Below, in pieces: positions 34,850 through 47,948 of a DNA stretch of 64,000 bases; positions within the stretch are counted from its first letter, which is position 1, and each line of letters opens with the position of its first letter. The stretch is from an uncultured Gammaproteobacteria bacterium (GTDB lineage: Bacteria; Pseudomonadota; Gammaproteobacteria; HK1). The stretch covers positions 4,551,694-4,615,693 of the forward strand of contig OY282378.1 in assembly GCA_958295835.1 (NCBI GenBank), in the 5' to 3' direction. The notes beneath the pieces were generated by a model. It had not been told where the DNA came from, did not search any database, and saw only the letters and a list, made by a program, of their open reading frames with translations. The position numbers and the translations under genes were made by a program.

Positions 34850-34878
34850 TTCCCGTGCACCCGCCGATCCCCTACAAT
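34850..34878 (+). promoter_or_regulatory. Promoter of tRNA-Ser
   Basis: TACAAT at 34873-34878 forms a good -10 box. TTCCCG at 34850-34855, 17 bases upstream, is a weak -35. The tRNA begins 15 bases after the -10. Confidence 0.55.
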
Positions 34879-34892
34879 CCCGCCTCGCAGCC

Positions 34893-34982
34893 GGAGAGGT
34901 GCCGGAGTGGCCGAACGGGGCTGACTCGAAATCAGTTGTCCCTTCCGGGGGACCGGGGGTTCGAATCCCTCCCTCTCCGCCA
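34893..34982 (+). tRNA. tRNA-Ser (anticodon CGA)
   Basis: The acceptor stem GGAGAGG (34893-34899) pairs with CCTCTCC (34972-34978); G discriminator and encoded CCA follow (34980-34982). The anticodon CGA at 34927-34929 lies in a loop flanked by CTGA/TCAG. A long variable arm and a GGTTCGAATCC T-arm are present, as in class II tRNAs. It reads UCG. It is not tRNA-Sec, which needs UCA. Confidence 0.97.
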
Positions 34983-35050
34983 TATGCACATCAGATCTTC
35001 CCGGTGCGGCATCGACCTTCCGAACGCCGGGACGGGAGAGCGGTGCCGCG

Positions 35051-35464
35051 TCACTTGCGCTTGCGCTCGTACGCCTCGGTCGGCCCGTCTGCCTCCTTCC
35101 AGGCGGTGTACCCGCCCTCGACGTGGCACACCCGTTCGAGCCCGATGCGTTGCGCGACCTCGGTCGCCAGCGCCGAGCGCCAGTCCCGGTTGCAGTAGAA
35201 CGCGAAGCGCCGGTCCTGGTCGAAGACCTCGGACTTGAAGTACGGGCTGTCCGGATCGACCCAGAACTCCACCATCCCGCGCGGCATGTGGAAGGCCCCC
35301 GGAATGCGGCCTTCCCGCTCCAGCTCGCGCACGTCGCGCAAGTCCACGAAGACCACCCCCGGGTCGCCGTGCATCGCGACCGCCTCGTCCACCGGCACTG
35401 TCTCGATCACCTTGCGCGCCTGCTCGACCAGGTCGAGGACCGAGACCCTGGCATTCACGGTCAT
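35051..35464 (-). CDS. Rhodanese-like domain protein
   Basis: 137 residues, a single rhodanese domain. The active-site Cys91 is in AFYCNRDWRSALA, and the CH2A-like motif is VVFVDLRDVRELEREGRIPGA with FHMPRGMVEF. Single-domain rhodaneses move persulfide sulfur or act in redox sensing; in a cell making a selenoprotein they may also handle selenium, which is speculation. The ribosome site and ATG are tandemly duplicated, with the second copy giving the correct frame (see the repeat at 35462-35500). Confidence 0.9.
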   Translation of the reverse strand: MTVNARVSVLDLVEQARKVIETVPVDEAVAMHGDPGVVFVDLRDVRELEREGRIPGAFHMPRGMVEFWVDPDSPYFKSEVFDQDRRFAFYCNRDWRSALATEVAQRIGLERVCHVEGGYTAWKEADGPTEAYERKRK

Positions 35465-35500
35465 GTCGCCACCTCCCTGTCATGTCGCCGCCTCCCTTCC
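35462..35500. repeat. 19-bp tandem duplication of the rhodanese ribosome site and start codon
   Basis: On the minus strand GGGAGG-(7 bases)-ATG occurs twice, 19 bases apart. The upstream ATG is out of frame and opens into a different reading frame; the downstream one starts the gene. Confidence 0.65.
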
Positions 35501-35526
35501 GGTCAGCAGCGCTTCGCACGATGTTG

Positions 35527-35571
35527 GCGATTCCGCGTCAGCGAAATCGCGGGACGGCCGCGAAGCGGCCG
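35527..35571. repeat. REP-like repeat, variant copy
   Basis: The 416-base gap 35465-35880 holds this element, the duplicated start above and the HicAB control region; nothing else is recognised. GCGATT..AATCGC and CGGCCGC/GCGGCCG hairpins follow one another as in the other copies, but the second stem has a different sequence. Confidence 0.5.
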
Positions 35572-35852
35572 CGGCTTGTATCGATGACCCCGCCGCCCGC
35601 GACGACGCGCCGGTGGCATGGGGCCGCCGGCATGGCGGCGCGATGCGCCGCGGTGAGTGCGAGCGCGTCCAGTCTATCGCAGGATCCGGCCACCGGCGGA
35701 TTCCATCGGAATGATCCAGCGGGCGCATCAGCAAGGCTCCACCGCGACCGGCCGCGCGGTTCCACGCTCGTCGCAGTGACTGATCAGGAGGATATTCCGA
35801 GTCGGCTCGACATCCCGAGCGCCCCAACGCCGGTCTCGGACCGTTCGGCACA

Positions 35853-35869
35853 GTATCTTCTTCTGATAC
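35853..35869. promoter_or_regulatory. Probable HicB operator
   Basis: GTATC (35853-35857) and GATAC (35865-35869) form an inverted repeat 11 bases before the hicA start. HicB-type antitoxins bind such palindromes to repress their own operon. Confidence 0.5.
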
Positions 35870-35880
35870 CGTCTTCCCGT

Positions 35881-36135
35881 GTGAACAGAAGGCATCACAC
35901 CGTCCTGGACGCGATCTTCCGGGACCCGGTCCCGGCGAACGTCGAATGGACGGACGTGAAGCCTCTGGTGACGGGAGCCGGCGGCACGGTCGAGGAGGGC
36001 CGCGGGCCGCGAGTCCGATTCGAGTTGAACGGGGTCCGCGCCAATTTTCATCGACCGCATCCCCGGAAGGAAGCCAGGCGCTATCAAGTACGGCATCTTC
36101 GGGATTTCTTCGCGGCAGCGGGAGTCATTCCATGA
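35881..36135 (+). CDS. hicA: HicA-type mRNA interferase toxin
   Basis: 84 residues from a GTG start (reads MNRRHHTVLDAIF). The double-stranded-RNA-binding-like fold is indicated by PVPANVEWTDVKPLVTGAGG and the conserved FHRPHPRKEARRYQVRHLRDFF block with the active His. HicA cleaves mRNA until neutralised by HicB. The start is placed after a likely HicB operator. Its stop overlaps the hicB start by four bases (ATGA), so the pair is translationally coupled in toxin-first order, usual for hicAB. Confidence 0.9.
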   Translation: MNRRHHTVLDAIFRDPVPANVEWTDVKPLVTGAGGTVEEGRGPRVRFELNGVRANFHRPHPRKEARRYQVRHLRDFFAAAGVIP

Positions 36136-36467
36136 AATACAAAGGCTACGAGGCGATCGTGGACTTCGACGAAACCGACCGGATCCTGCACGGCCGCGTG
36201 CTGGGGACACGCGACGTCATATCGTTCGAAGCCGACTCCGTGGGCGGGATCGAGCGCGCCTTCCACGAAGCGGTCGACGACTACCTCGAACACTGTGCGG
36301 AGACGGGGCGGGAGCCGGACAAATCGTTTTCCGGCAGGCTGATCGTGCGGATGGAACCGGCCTTGCATCGGAACGTGTACCTGGAAGCCACCCGAAAGGG
36401 AACGAGCCTGAATGCCTGGATCGTCGAATCCCTGGCGTCCATGATCGGTCGAGCGCCGGGGCCATGA
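36132..36467 (+). CDS. hicB: HicB-type antitoxin
   Basis: 111 residues. The N-terminal half (MKYKGYEAIVDFDETDRIL) is the partial RNase-H fold that binds HicA; the C-terminal half (VYLEATRKGTSLNAWIVESL) is a ribbon-helix-helix DNA-binding domain, the CopG/Arc-type variant of HicB. It neutralises HicA and represses the operon, probably at the palindrome 35853-35869. Four-base overlap with hicA. The gene is complete. Confidence 0.92.
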   Translation: MKYKGYEAIVDFDETDRILHGRVLGTRDVISFEADSVGGIERAFHEAVDDYLEHCAETGREPDKSFSGRLIVRMEPALHRNVYLEATRKGTSLNAWIVESLASMIGRAPGP

Positions 36468-36573
36468 GGCTGCGGCGACATGACATGTCCCTGCCATACC
36501 GGATCGGGATGGTTGATTTCCGGATCGCTCTTCGAGTGAACACATCGCTTCCAGCCAGCCAGCCGTGCGCCCC

Positions 36574-41642
<5,069 letters not shown>

Positions 41643-41655
<13 letters not shown>

Positions 41656-41677
41656 TCTGCCTTGGCCCCCTCTGGTC
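41643..41677. terminator. Hairpin between convergent lhr and PIN-toxin genes
   Basis: GACCAGA (41643-41649) pairs with TCTGGTC (41671-41677). The loop is 21 bases. The lhr stop lies in the loop and the PIN-gene stop in the right arm. Likely bidirectional. Confidence 0.45.
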
Positions 41678-42062
41678 AGAGCACGCGGATCGGCCCCGGA
41701 TAACGGCCCACGACTTCGTCCGCCGTCAACAACGTGATCCCTTCGATCCGGGCCTGCGCAACCAGGATACGGTCGAAGGGATCCTTGTGGATCGGGGGCA
41801 ACAGGTCCACGGCCAGTACATGGACACCGGCCACGGCCAGCTCCGTATAGCCGTTTTCCAGCAGACCCCGGCGCAGCAGGTGCGGATCGACGCTGAAATC
41901 CGCACGTCCGAGCCCGTTCTCGATGACGATCTCCCAGAGGGACGCAACGCTGAAGATCAATACCGTCCCCGGATCTTCGATCATCGCGCGGGCGGCGGCC
42001 GGCAACCGCTCCGGCACGCCCGCCGCCCAGAGCAGGACGTGCGTGTCGAGGAGGAGACTCAC
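41676..42062 (-). CDS. PIN-domain toxin, VapC-like
   Basis: 128 residues. Acidic metal-binding residues of the PIN nuclease fold are in SLLLDTHVLLWAAG (Asp6), FSVASLWEIVIENGLGR (Glu near 43) and KDPFDRILVAQA (Asp near 93 and 97). It is of the short VapC subfamily with DTHVLLW and PFDRILVAQA blocks that typically pairs with Phd/YefM antitoxins. VapC toxins cut tRNA or rRNA. Its start overlaps the antitoxin stop by four bases, so the pair is coupled in antitoxin-first order. Confidence 0.9.
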   Translation of the reverse strand: MSLLLDTHVLLWAAGVPERLPAAARAMIEDPGTVLIFSVASLWEIVIENGLGRADFSVDPHLLRRGLLENGYTELAVAGVHVLAVDLLPPIHKDPFDRILVAQARIEGITLLTADEVVGRYPGPIRVL

Positions 42063-42304
42063 TCGACGCCTTCGAACAGGGACTCGATCTCGCCGGACCC
42101 CATGTCGTCGAAGTCGTCCGGCACCGAGATCCTCCCGGCCAGAAACCCGATTCGGCGCGTTGCTCCGTGCTCCGGGGTTTCCAGCGCGACGACCTTGACC
42201 ACCGGCTTGCCCGCACGCGCGATGATGAACGGCTCTCCATCGGCGGCGGCCTTGACGAGACGCGACAGATGTGTCTTGGCTTCGTGCATGTTGACGGTGC
42301 GCAT
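42059..42304 (-). CDS. Phd/YefM-type antitoxin
   Basis: 81 residues. The N-terminal Phd fold reads MRTVNMHEAKTHLSRLV with ADGEPFIIARAGKPVVKVV; the C-terminal tail (residues about 55-81, acidic, DFDDMGSGEIESLFEGVE) would bind the PIN toxin encoded next. Such antitoxins bind the operon promoter as dimers. The start at 42304 matches the usual M-xx-V-N-x-HEAK opening; the frame is open upstream but without family similarity. Confidence 0.9.
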   Translation of the reverse strand: MRTVNMHEAKTHLSRLVKAAADGEPFIIARAGKPVVKVVALETPEHGATRRIGFLAGRISVPDDFDDMGSGEIESLFEGVE

Positions 42305-42427
42305 GGCGGCGCTCCTCGGACTTGGTCCGATCAACTTAGTTTGAACGGGACCGTCGATCAAGACTGACCGTCCTTTTATCCCGCCCCTGTCGGGAACGCC
42401 GGCGGGACGTCTTTCAGGAGAGGAACG

Positions 42428-42982
42428 ATGTCCGACAAGCCCGTCACCGTCATCGCCGCGATGGCGCGCAACCGCGCCATCGGCCGCGAAGGCCGCGTGC
42501 CCTGGGATCTGCCTGCGGACTGGGGTCGGTTCCGGCGGTTGACGATGGGATGCCCCGTCATCGTCGGACAACGCACCTGCGCGGGGTTCAAGCGTCCGCT
42601 GGACGGCCGCACGGTGATCGTCCTGGCCCGGGAAGGCGAGCCGGTGCAGGTGGGAGACCGCACGGTGGACAGCGCGGTGCTCGACGCGCTGGAAGCCGCC
42701 GAGGTCGCCCCGGGCGGTCGGATCTGGATCGCCGGAGGTGCGGTCACCTACAGGCGAATGATGGGACTGGCGGGCGGCATCGACCTGACGGTGGTGGATA
42801 CCGAGGTGGAGGCGGATACCTGGATGCCGGAAATCGACCGCAACGTCTGGCAGGAAGTAGCCCGGCGGGCTGGACCCTCGGGCGGCCCGGAAGGGCTCAC
42901 CAGCACCATCGTGCAGTACCTGCGCCGGGCGCAGACCGCGGGACGGAGCACAGGGGGACCGCTCACCGTCGACTGGGAGTAG
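42428..42982 (+). CDS. Dihydrofolate reductase-like protein
   Basis: 184 residues with an AGGAGAGGA ribosome site. The DHFR fold is shown by VTVIAAMARNRAIGREGRVPWDLPADWGRFRRLT (the Asp in LPADW is the substrate-binding acid), PVIVGQRTC and the nucleotide loop IWIAGGAVTYRRMM. It is diverged: the usual GRKTWES is GQRTCAG. It may be a genuine FolA reducing dihydrofolate with NADPH, or a reductase of the DHFR/RibD superfamily. No thymidylate synthase gene is near. A terminator hairpin overlaps the stop. Confidence 0.82.
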   Translation: MSDKPVTVIAAMARNRAIGREGRVPWDLPADWGRFRRLTMGCPVIVGQRTCAGFKRPLDGRTVIVLAREGEPVQVGDRTVDSAVLDALEAAEVAPGGRIWIAGGAVTYRRMMGLAGGIDLTVVDTEVEADTWMPEIDRNVWQEVARRAGPSGGPEGLTSTIVQYLRRAQTAGRSTGGPLTVDWE

Positions 42983-42997
42983 CTCTGTAGCTGCTCC
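42976..42997. terminator. Terminator hairpin overlapping the DHFR stop
   Basis: GGAGTAGCT (42976-42984) pairs with AGCTGCTCC (42989-42997) across a 4-base loop, with one G-U pair. The TAG stop lies in the left arm. The convergent hyuB ends 33 bases away. Confidence 0.6.
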
Positions 42998-43029
42998 ACT
43001 GCGTACCCGATGCTTTCGTCGTCATGGGA

Positions 43030-44667
43030 TCATCGACGCTTTTCGCGTGGATGCGCGGAATCCGCCGTCCCGGGCGCTCCGTACCCGCCGCCGCCGCAGC
43101 TCTCGACCACCACCACGTCGCCCTGGCCGAGACGGAAGTTGGCCTTGCCGGGCAGCTCGCGACGGCGGCCGTCCGCATCGACGACGGTCACCCGGAACGG
43201 CGCCCCCGGCTCGCCTCCCTGCAACCCATAGGGCGGCACCACGCGGCGCTCGAACATCGAGGTGACCGACATGTCGTCGCACAGCACCCGGTACTCCCGG
43301 TGCAGTCCGTCACCGCCGCGCCGCCGCCCTGCCCCGCCCGAGCCGCGGCGCAGGCGCTGGCATTCGACCCGGATCGGATACTCCGCTTCCACCACCTCGG
43401 CCGGGGTGTTCATCACGTTCGACATGTGGACCCGGACCACCGGCGCGCCGTCACGGTCATGCCTGGCCCCCTCCCCGCCGCCGTGGGTCTCGTAGAAGGT
43501 GGTCCAAACCCCGTCCGCGCGCCGCCCGCCGAACAGCACCAAGCCGGACGTCGTCGGCCCGCCGGCGGAGAGCCGTTCCGGCCCGGTCGGCTCCAGCGCC
43601 CGGAACACGGCATCGGCGACGCGCTGCGAGGTCTCGTGGTTGCCGCCCACCACCGGGCGGTCGGGCCCGGGGTCGAGCAGCGAGCCGGGACGGGTGATGA
43701 TCTCGAGCGGGCGGTAGCAGCCGCCGCCGGGCTGGACATCGGGGCCGAAGAGGGTCTTCACCACGTAGAAGACGGACGCGGCGGCGATGAACGGTGTGGT
43801 GTTCACGGGGCCGCGGGCCGCGTCCGCGGTCTCGGAGAAGTCGAACGTGGCGCGGTCGCCGTCGATGGTCACCCGCACCCGCACCGGGATCGGCTCGTCT
43901 CCCGCGGCATCGTCGTCGAGCCAGTCCTCGCCGACGTAGGTGCCGTCGGGGACGGCGGCCAGGGCCTCGCGCATCCGGGCCTCGGCCCGATCGTGGATGG
44001 CGGCGATGGCGGCCAGCACGGTGCCCGCGCCATGCTCGGCGAAGAGATGGTGGAGGTGCTCTTCCGCGCCCCGGGTCGCCGCCATCTGCGCGAGGATGTC
44101 GCCTTCGCGCTCCTCCGCCCCGCGCACGTTGGCAAGCACCATGTCCAGATTCTCGCGATGCGGGCCGCGGGCGGTGAACAGGCGGAACGGCGGGATGCGC
44201 AGCCCCTCCTGCCAGGCGTCGGTGGCGCCGGCGACGTAGCTTCCGGGGACCGCTCCCCCGATGTCGGCCCAGTGGGCGAGGCTGACCGCGAACGCGACCA
44301 CCGCGCCATCGGCGAACACCGGCCGGATCGCCTTCACGTCGGGCAGGTGGTTGCCGCCGATCTCCGGCAGGTTGAGGAACCAGACGTCGCCCGGCGCGAG
44401 CCGCGACTTCGGCACCCGCTTCAGGAACTCGCGCACCGTGAAGCTCATGACCCCCATGTGCATGGGGATGTCGCGGCCCTGGGCGACGAGGTGGCCGTCC
44501 GCGTCGGTCAGTGCCGAGGAGAGGTCGCCGGCCTCGCGCAGGAGCGGTGAGCGGGCCGAGCGCATGACCACCAGGGACATCTCCTCCGCCGTCGCACTCA
44601 GGGCGTTGCGGATGACCTCCAGGGTCACGGGGTCCACGGCGGTCACGGGGTCGGCAGAGGGGGTCAT
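43030..44667 (-). CDS. Hydantoinase B/oxoprolinase family protein (second copy)
   Basis: 545 residues from ATG 44667, where the family opening VDPVTLEVIRNALSATAEEM begins shortly after. Other hallmarks are DLSSALTDADGHLVAQGRDIPMHMG, DVWFLNLPEIGGNHLPD, SLAHWADIGGAVPGSYV and the C-terminal GGGGYGAPGTAD. It differs clearly from the first copy at 25012-26787. HyuB is the non-nucleotide-binding subunit of ATP-dependent hydantoinase/oxoprolinase-type carboxylases or hydrolases. It lies 70 bases downstream of hyuA on the same strand and should form a complex with it. Confidence 0.92.
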   Translation of the reverse strand: MTPSADPVTAVDPVTLEVIRNALSATAEEMSLVVMRSARSPLLREAGDLSSALTDADGHLVAQGRDIPMHMGVMSFTVREFLKRVPKSRLAPGDVWFLNLPEIGGNHLPDVKAIRPVFADGAVVAFAVSLAHWADIGGAVPGSYVAGATDAWQEGLRIPPFRLFTARGPHRENLDMVLANVRGAEEREGDILAQMAATRGAEEHLHHLFAEHGAGTVLAAIAAIHDRAEARMREALAAVPDGTYVGEDWLDDDAAGDEPIPVRVRVTIDGDRATFDFSETADAARGPVNTTPFIAAASVFYVVKTLFGPDVQPGGGCYRPLEIITRPGSLLDPGPDRPVVGGNHETSQRVADAVFRALEPTGPERLSAGGPTTSGLVLFGGRRADGVWTTFYETHGGGEGARHDRDGAPVVRVHMSNVMNTPAEVVEAEYPIRVECQRLRRGSGGAGRRRGGDGLHREYRVLCDDMSVTSMFERRVVPPYGLQGGEPGAPFRVTVVDADGRRRELPGKANFRLGQGDVVVVESCGGGGYGAPGTADSAHPREKRR

Positions 44668-44737
44668 GGCGGCGACGGTGAGACCGCCATCGCCGTGGGC
44701 GAAAGATCGGCGGAGGTCACGGGGACGACGGGGGTGG

Positions 44738-46798
44738 TCATGTCCCGGTCCCGGTGGCGATGTGGAGGTGGCCGGCCTCGTCGGGGACGAGGGTGGCTCC
44801 CGGCGGGACCACCACCGTCGACCACGCATCCTCGACGATGGCCGGTCCGGCAAGCGCACGGCCGGGCACCAGGGCGGCGCGATCGTAGCGCGGCGTGGCG
44901 GCCGTCGCGCCGGCTTCGAAGGTGCATGGCAGGGTCCTGGCCGGCAGGGACCCGCCTGACTCGACGGGCGATGACGGTGTCCCGGCTGACGGGGATCCGG
45001 CCGACTCGACGGGCGCCGGCCGGAGCTCCCCGCTGGTTGGCGGCGCCGAGACGCGAAGCCGGATCGAGACCAGCTCCCACGGCTCCCCGGTCGCGAATCC
45101 GTACAGCGCCCGATGGCGGTCCAGGAAATCGCGCGTCAGCCGCGCCGGATCGTCGAGGGCGGCATCGGGGATCTCGATGGCGTAGCTCTGGCCACGGTAG
45201 CGGATGGCCGCAACTTCCTCGACCGCCATCTCGCCTTCACCGCAACCGGCCACAGCCAAGGGAGCGGCGAGCCGGGACCTCAGGTCCTCGCGCGCCCGCT
45301 CCAGACGCTGCGCGTCCCACTCATCCACCGCCATGCGCAGGGTGCGCTGCTGCGCATAGCTCATCCACGCGCTGACGCATCCGAGGGCGGAGAACACGCT
45401 GGAATGGGCGGGAACGACCACCTTGGCAATGGAAAAGGCGCGAGCCAGATCGACCGCGTGCATGGGACCGGCGCCGCCGAAGGCGAGGAGCGTGCATTGG
45501 CGGCCGTCGACGCCGCGCTCCACCGTGACCCGGCGAAGCGCCCGCAGCATGGTCGAGTTGGCGACCCGGATCACGCCGAGAGCCGCGGCCTCCACGCTCA
45601 TGCCCATGGCCGAAGCGAGAGGCGCGACGGCCGTCCGGGCAGCAGCGGGGTCGACCCGGATGTCCCCGCCGATGATTCGGTCCGGCGCCATGTATCCCAG
45701 TACCAGATTGGCATCGCTCACCGTCGGCCGGCTGCCGCCGCGGGCGTAGCAGGCAGGCCCCGGGTCGGCGCCGGCGCTCTCCGGGCCGACCACCAGGGCG
45801 CCGTGATCGAGCCGGGCGATGGAGCCGCCGCCGGCTCCGATGGACTCCACCGCGACCATGGGCTGGCGCAGGGGTCGGCCGCCCAGGGTTCGATCGCTCG
45901 AGATCTGCGCCTCGCCGCCGAAGATCAGGCAGACGTCGGTGGTGGTGCCGCCCATGTCGAAGCTGATGGCGTGCTCGACGTCGAGGTCCCGGGCGATGCG
46001 TCCGGCCGCGGCGACGCCGGCCGCGGGACCCGAGGCGGCGAGGCCGAGCGGCAGCTCGCGCAACGCCTCCGGCGAGGCCATGCCCCCGGCGGAGTGGAAC
46101 AGGTGCAGCCTGGAGTCCGCCGGCCTGGCCGCCTCGATCCGGTCGAGGTAGCTCGCGGCCAGCGGCATCAACCCGGCGCTCAGCGCCGTCGTCGCGGTGC
46201 GCTCGTACTCCCGGGCCTCGGGACTGACCCGGCTCGACAGCGCGACGAAGGGGAACCGCTCGCGCAGCCGCCCGCCCAACGCCTCCTCGTGGGCGGGATT
46301 GGCGTAGGAGTGCAGCAGGGACACCGCCACCGCCGCGGCGCCGCTCTCCTCGATGCGCCGGAGCGCCTCGTCGACCGTTCGCGGATCCATCGGTTCGAGA
46401 ACCTGCCCCTCATGATCGATCCGCTCCCTCACCTCGAAACGGCGCTCGGCCGGCACCTGGGGGGCGGCCTTGGGCGGAAGGTCGAGACGGTAGAGGTGGC
46501 GCCGGTTCTGGCGCCCGATGGCTAGGGTGTCGGAGAACCCCCGGGTGGAGACCAGGGCGACCTCGGCGAGATCGTCCTCGACGATGGCGTTGGTCACCAG
46601 GGTGGTGCCGTGGATCAGGTCGTCCACGTCCGGCCATGCGAGATCCACCGCCCGGAGCGCGGCCAGCAGGCCGGCCACGCGGTCGTCGGAGCGGGAGGGA
46701 ACCTTGGCGACCCGGGTGTCGCGACGCGCCCGGTTCACCGCGAACACGTCCGTGAACGTGCCGCCGACGTCGACCCCCACCCGCCATCCGCCCGACAT
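44738..46798 (-). CDS. Hydantoinase A/oxoprolinase family protein
   Basis: 686 residues. ASKHA-type ATP-binding fold: GVDVGGTFTDVFAV (residues about 8-21), LIHGTTLVTNAIVE, and HAISFDMGGTTTDVCLIF in the middle. It probably couples ATP hydrolysis to ring opening (5-oxoproline, hydantoins) with the HyuB encoded next. A Pro/Ser/Gly-rich stretch with a TPSSPVESGG-like repeat lies near residue 600-630, unusual for the family. ATG codons at 46804 and 46798 are both possible starts. It follows potC by 95 bases on the same strand, suggesting the transported compound may be the substrate. Confidence 0.92.
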   Translation of the reverse strand: MSGGWRVGVDVGGTFTDVFAVNRARRDTRVAKVPSRSDDRVAGLLAALRAVDLAWPDVDDLIHGTTLVTNAIVEDDLAEVALVSTRGFSDTLAIGRQNRRHLYRLDLPPKAAPQVPAERRFEVRERIDHEGQVLEPMDPRTVDEALRRIEESGAAAVAVSLLHSYANPAHEEALGGRLRERFPFVALSSRVSPEAREYERTATTALSAGLMPLAASYLDRIEAARPADSRLHLFHSAGGMASPEALRELPLGLAASGPAAGVAAAGRIARDLDVEHAISFDMGGTTTDVCLIFGGEAQISSDRTLGGRPLRQPMVAVESIGAGGGSIARLDHGALVVGPESAGADPGPACYARGGSRPTVSDANLVLGYMAPDRIIGGDIRVDPAAARTAVAPLASAMGMSVEAAALGVIRVANSTMLRALRRVTVERGVDGRQCTLLAFGGAGPMHAVDLARAFSIAKVVVPAHSSVFSALGCVSAWMSYAQQRTLRMAVDEWDAQRLERAREDLRSRLAAPLAVAGCGEGEMAVEEVAAIRYRGQSYAIEIPDAALDDPARLTRDFLDRHRALYGFATGEPWELVSIRLRVSAPPTSGELRPAPVESAGSPSAGTPSSPVESGGSLPARTLPCTFEAGATAATPRYDRAALVPGRALAGPAIVEDAWSTVVVPPGATLVPDEAGHLHIATGTGT

Positions 46799-46893
46799 GA
46801 TCATCCGCTGATCCGGTGACCGGCGCGCATTCTACCGCCCGCCCGCGGGATCCGGTATGGATGAGGCGGTCATGGCCCGTGCGGGCGGCGGCG

Positions 46894-47706
46894 TCATCCG
46901 CCGGGCTTCGTCCCGCTCCTCCCCACGAGCCAGGAGACGGTGACGAAGACGACGGAGACCACGAGCATCAGCGTGGAGAGCGCCATGATGTTCGGTTTGA
47001 TGCCCTGCTTGACGGCCCCGAAGATCGCCGTCGGCAGGGTCTCGACGCCTGCCCCCTTGATGAAGTTCGTGATGATGAAGTCGTCGAGGGAGATGATGAA
47101 GGCGAGCAGGAACCCGGAGAGGATGCCGGGGGCCATGAGCGGCAGGAGCACGTGCCGGAACGCCTCCGCCCGGCTCGCGTAGAGATCCCGCGCGGCCTCC
47201 TCGTAGACGCCTTCGATCCCTTGCAGCCGCGCCGAGATCGGCAGGTAGGCGAAGGGGATGCAGAACACGACGTGGGCCACGAGGATGGAGGCGAATCCCA
47301 GGGTGAAGCCGATGGCGCTGAAGAAGATCAGCGTGGCCACGGCGGTGACGATCTCGGGCACCATGATGGGCAGGCTCAGGAGCGCGAAGCTGGCCGACTT
47401 TCCCCGGAACGCGCCGCCCCGCACCATCCCCAGCGCCGCCGAGGTGGCGATGACGGTCGAGGCCGCCGCGGCCATGGCCGCGATCGACAGCGAGTTCCAG
47501 GCCGCGTCCTTGAACTTCCCGGCCTCCAGGCCGAAGAAGACGTCCTCGTACCACCTCAGGCTGAACCCGCCCCAGATCGTGATCGACGGGGAGTCGTTGA
47601 AGCTGTAGGCCATCACGACGATCAGGGGGGCGTAGAGGACGATCAGGCAGAGGATCGTCACCGGCAGGAAGCCCGGATAGCGCCGGACGTCGTGATGCGC
47701 CGTCAT
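46894..47706 (-). CDS. potC: PotC-like ABC transporter permease
   Basis: 270 residues with about six membrane helices. The coupling EAA loop reads EEAARDLYASRAEAFRHVLLPLMAPGI. Length and the YSFNDSPSITIWGGFSLRWYEDVF segment are characteristic of PotC/PotI permeases of polyamine or quaternary-amine importers. In intact systems potC follows potB directly, usually overlapping; here a 4.7-kb stretch with three foreign-looking genes and a terminator hairpin separates them. Expression of potC therefore needs read-through or a new promoter. The start at 47706 gives the usual PotC N-terminus. Confidence 0.9.
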   Translation of the reverse strand: MTAHHDVRRYPGFLPVTILCLIVLYAPLIVVMAYSFNDSPSITIWGGFSLRWYEDVFFGLEAGKFKDAAWNSLSIAAMAAAASTVIATSAALGMVRGGAFRGKSASFALLSLPIMVPEIVTAVATLIFFSAIGFTLGFASILVAHVVFCIPFAYLPISARLQGIEGVYEEAARDLYASRAEAFRHVLLPLMAPGILSGFLLAFIISLDDFIITNFIKGAGVETLPTAIFGAVKQGIKPNIMALSTLMLVVSVVFVTVSWLVGRSGTKPGG

Positions 47707-47948
47707 CTCAGGGCCTGCACCTGAACGCGCGCAAGGGCGCGACCGCATGCGCGCCAGCAGGCGTCGCACCATGCCCCGGCAGCTTCGTTCGCGCGCGGCT
47801 GATCTCACGCCTCATGCCTGTTCCTTCCCCCGAGGGATGGGGTATCCGGCACGACGATGCGGGCGAGGCGCCCGCGTTTCCAGGAAGGCGCTTCGGGCAA
47901 AACCTGCTCCAATTGCAGAGAGGATGGCACCTCATGGTGTCCGGCAGG

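Noticed and set aside
34893..34982. tRNA-Sec
   Set aside because: It is long and class II like tRNA-Sec, but the anticodon is CGA and the acceptor/T-arm geometry is that of tRNA-Ser.
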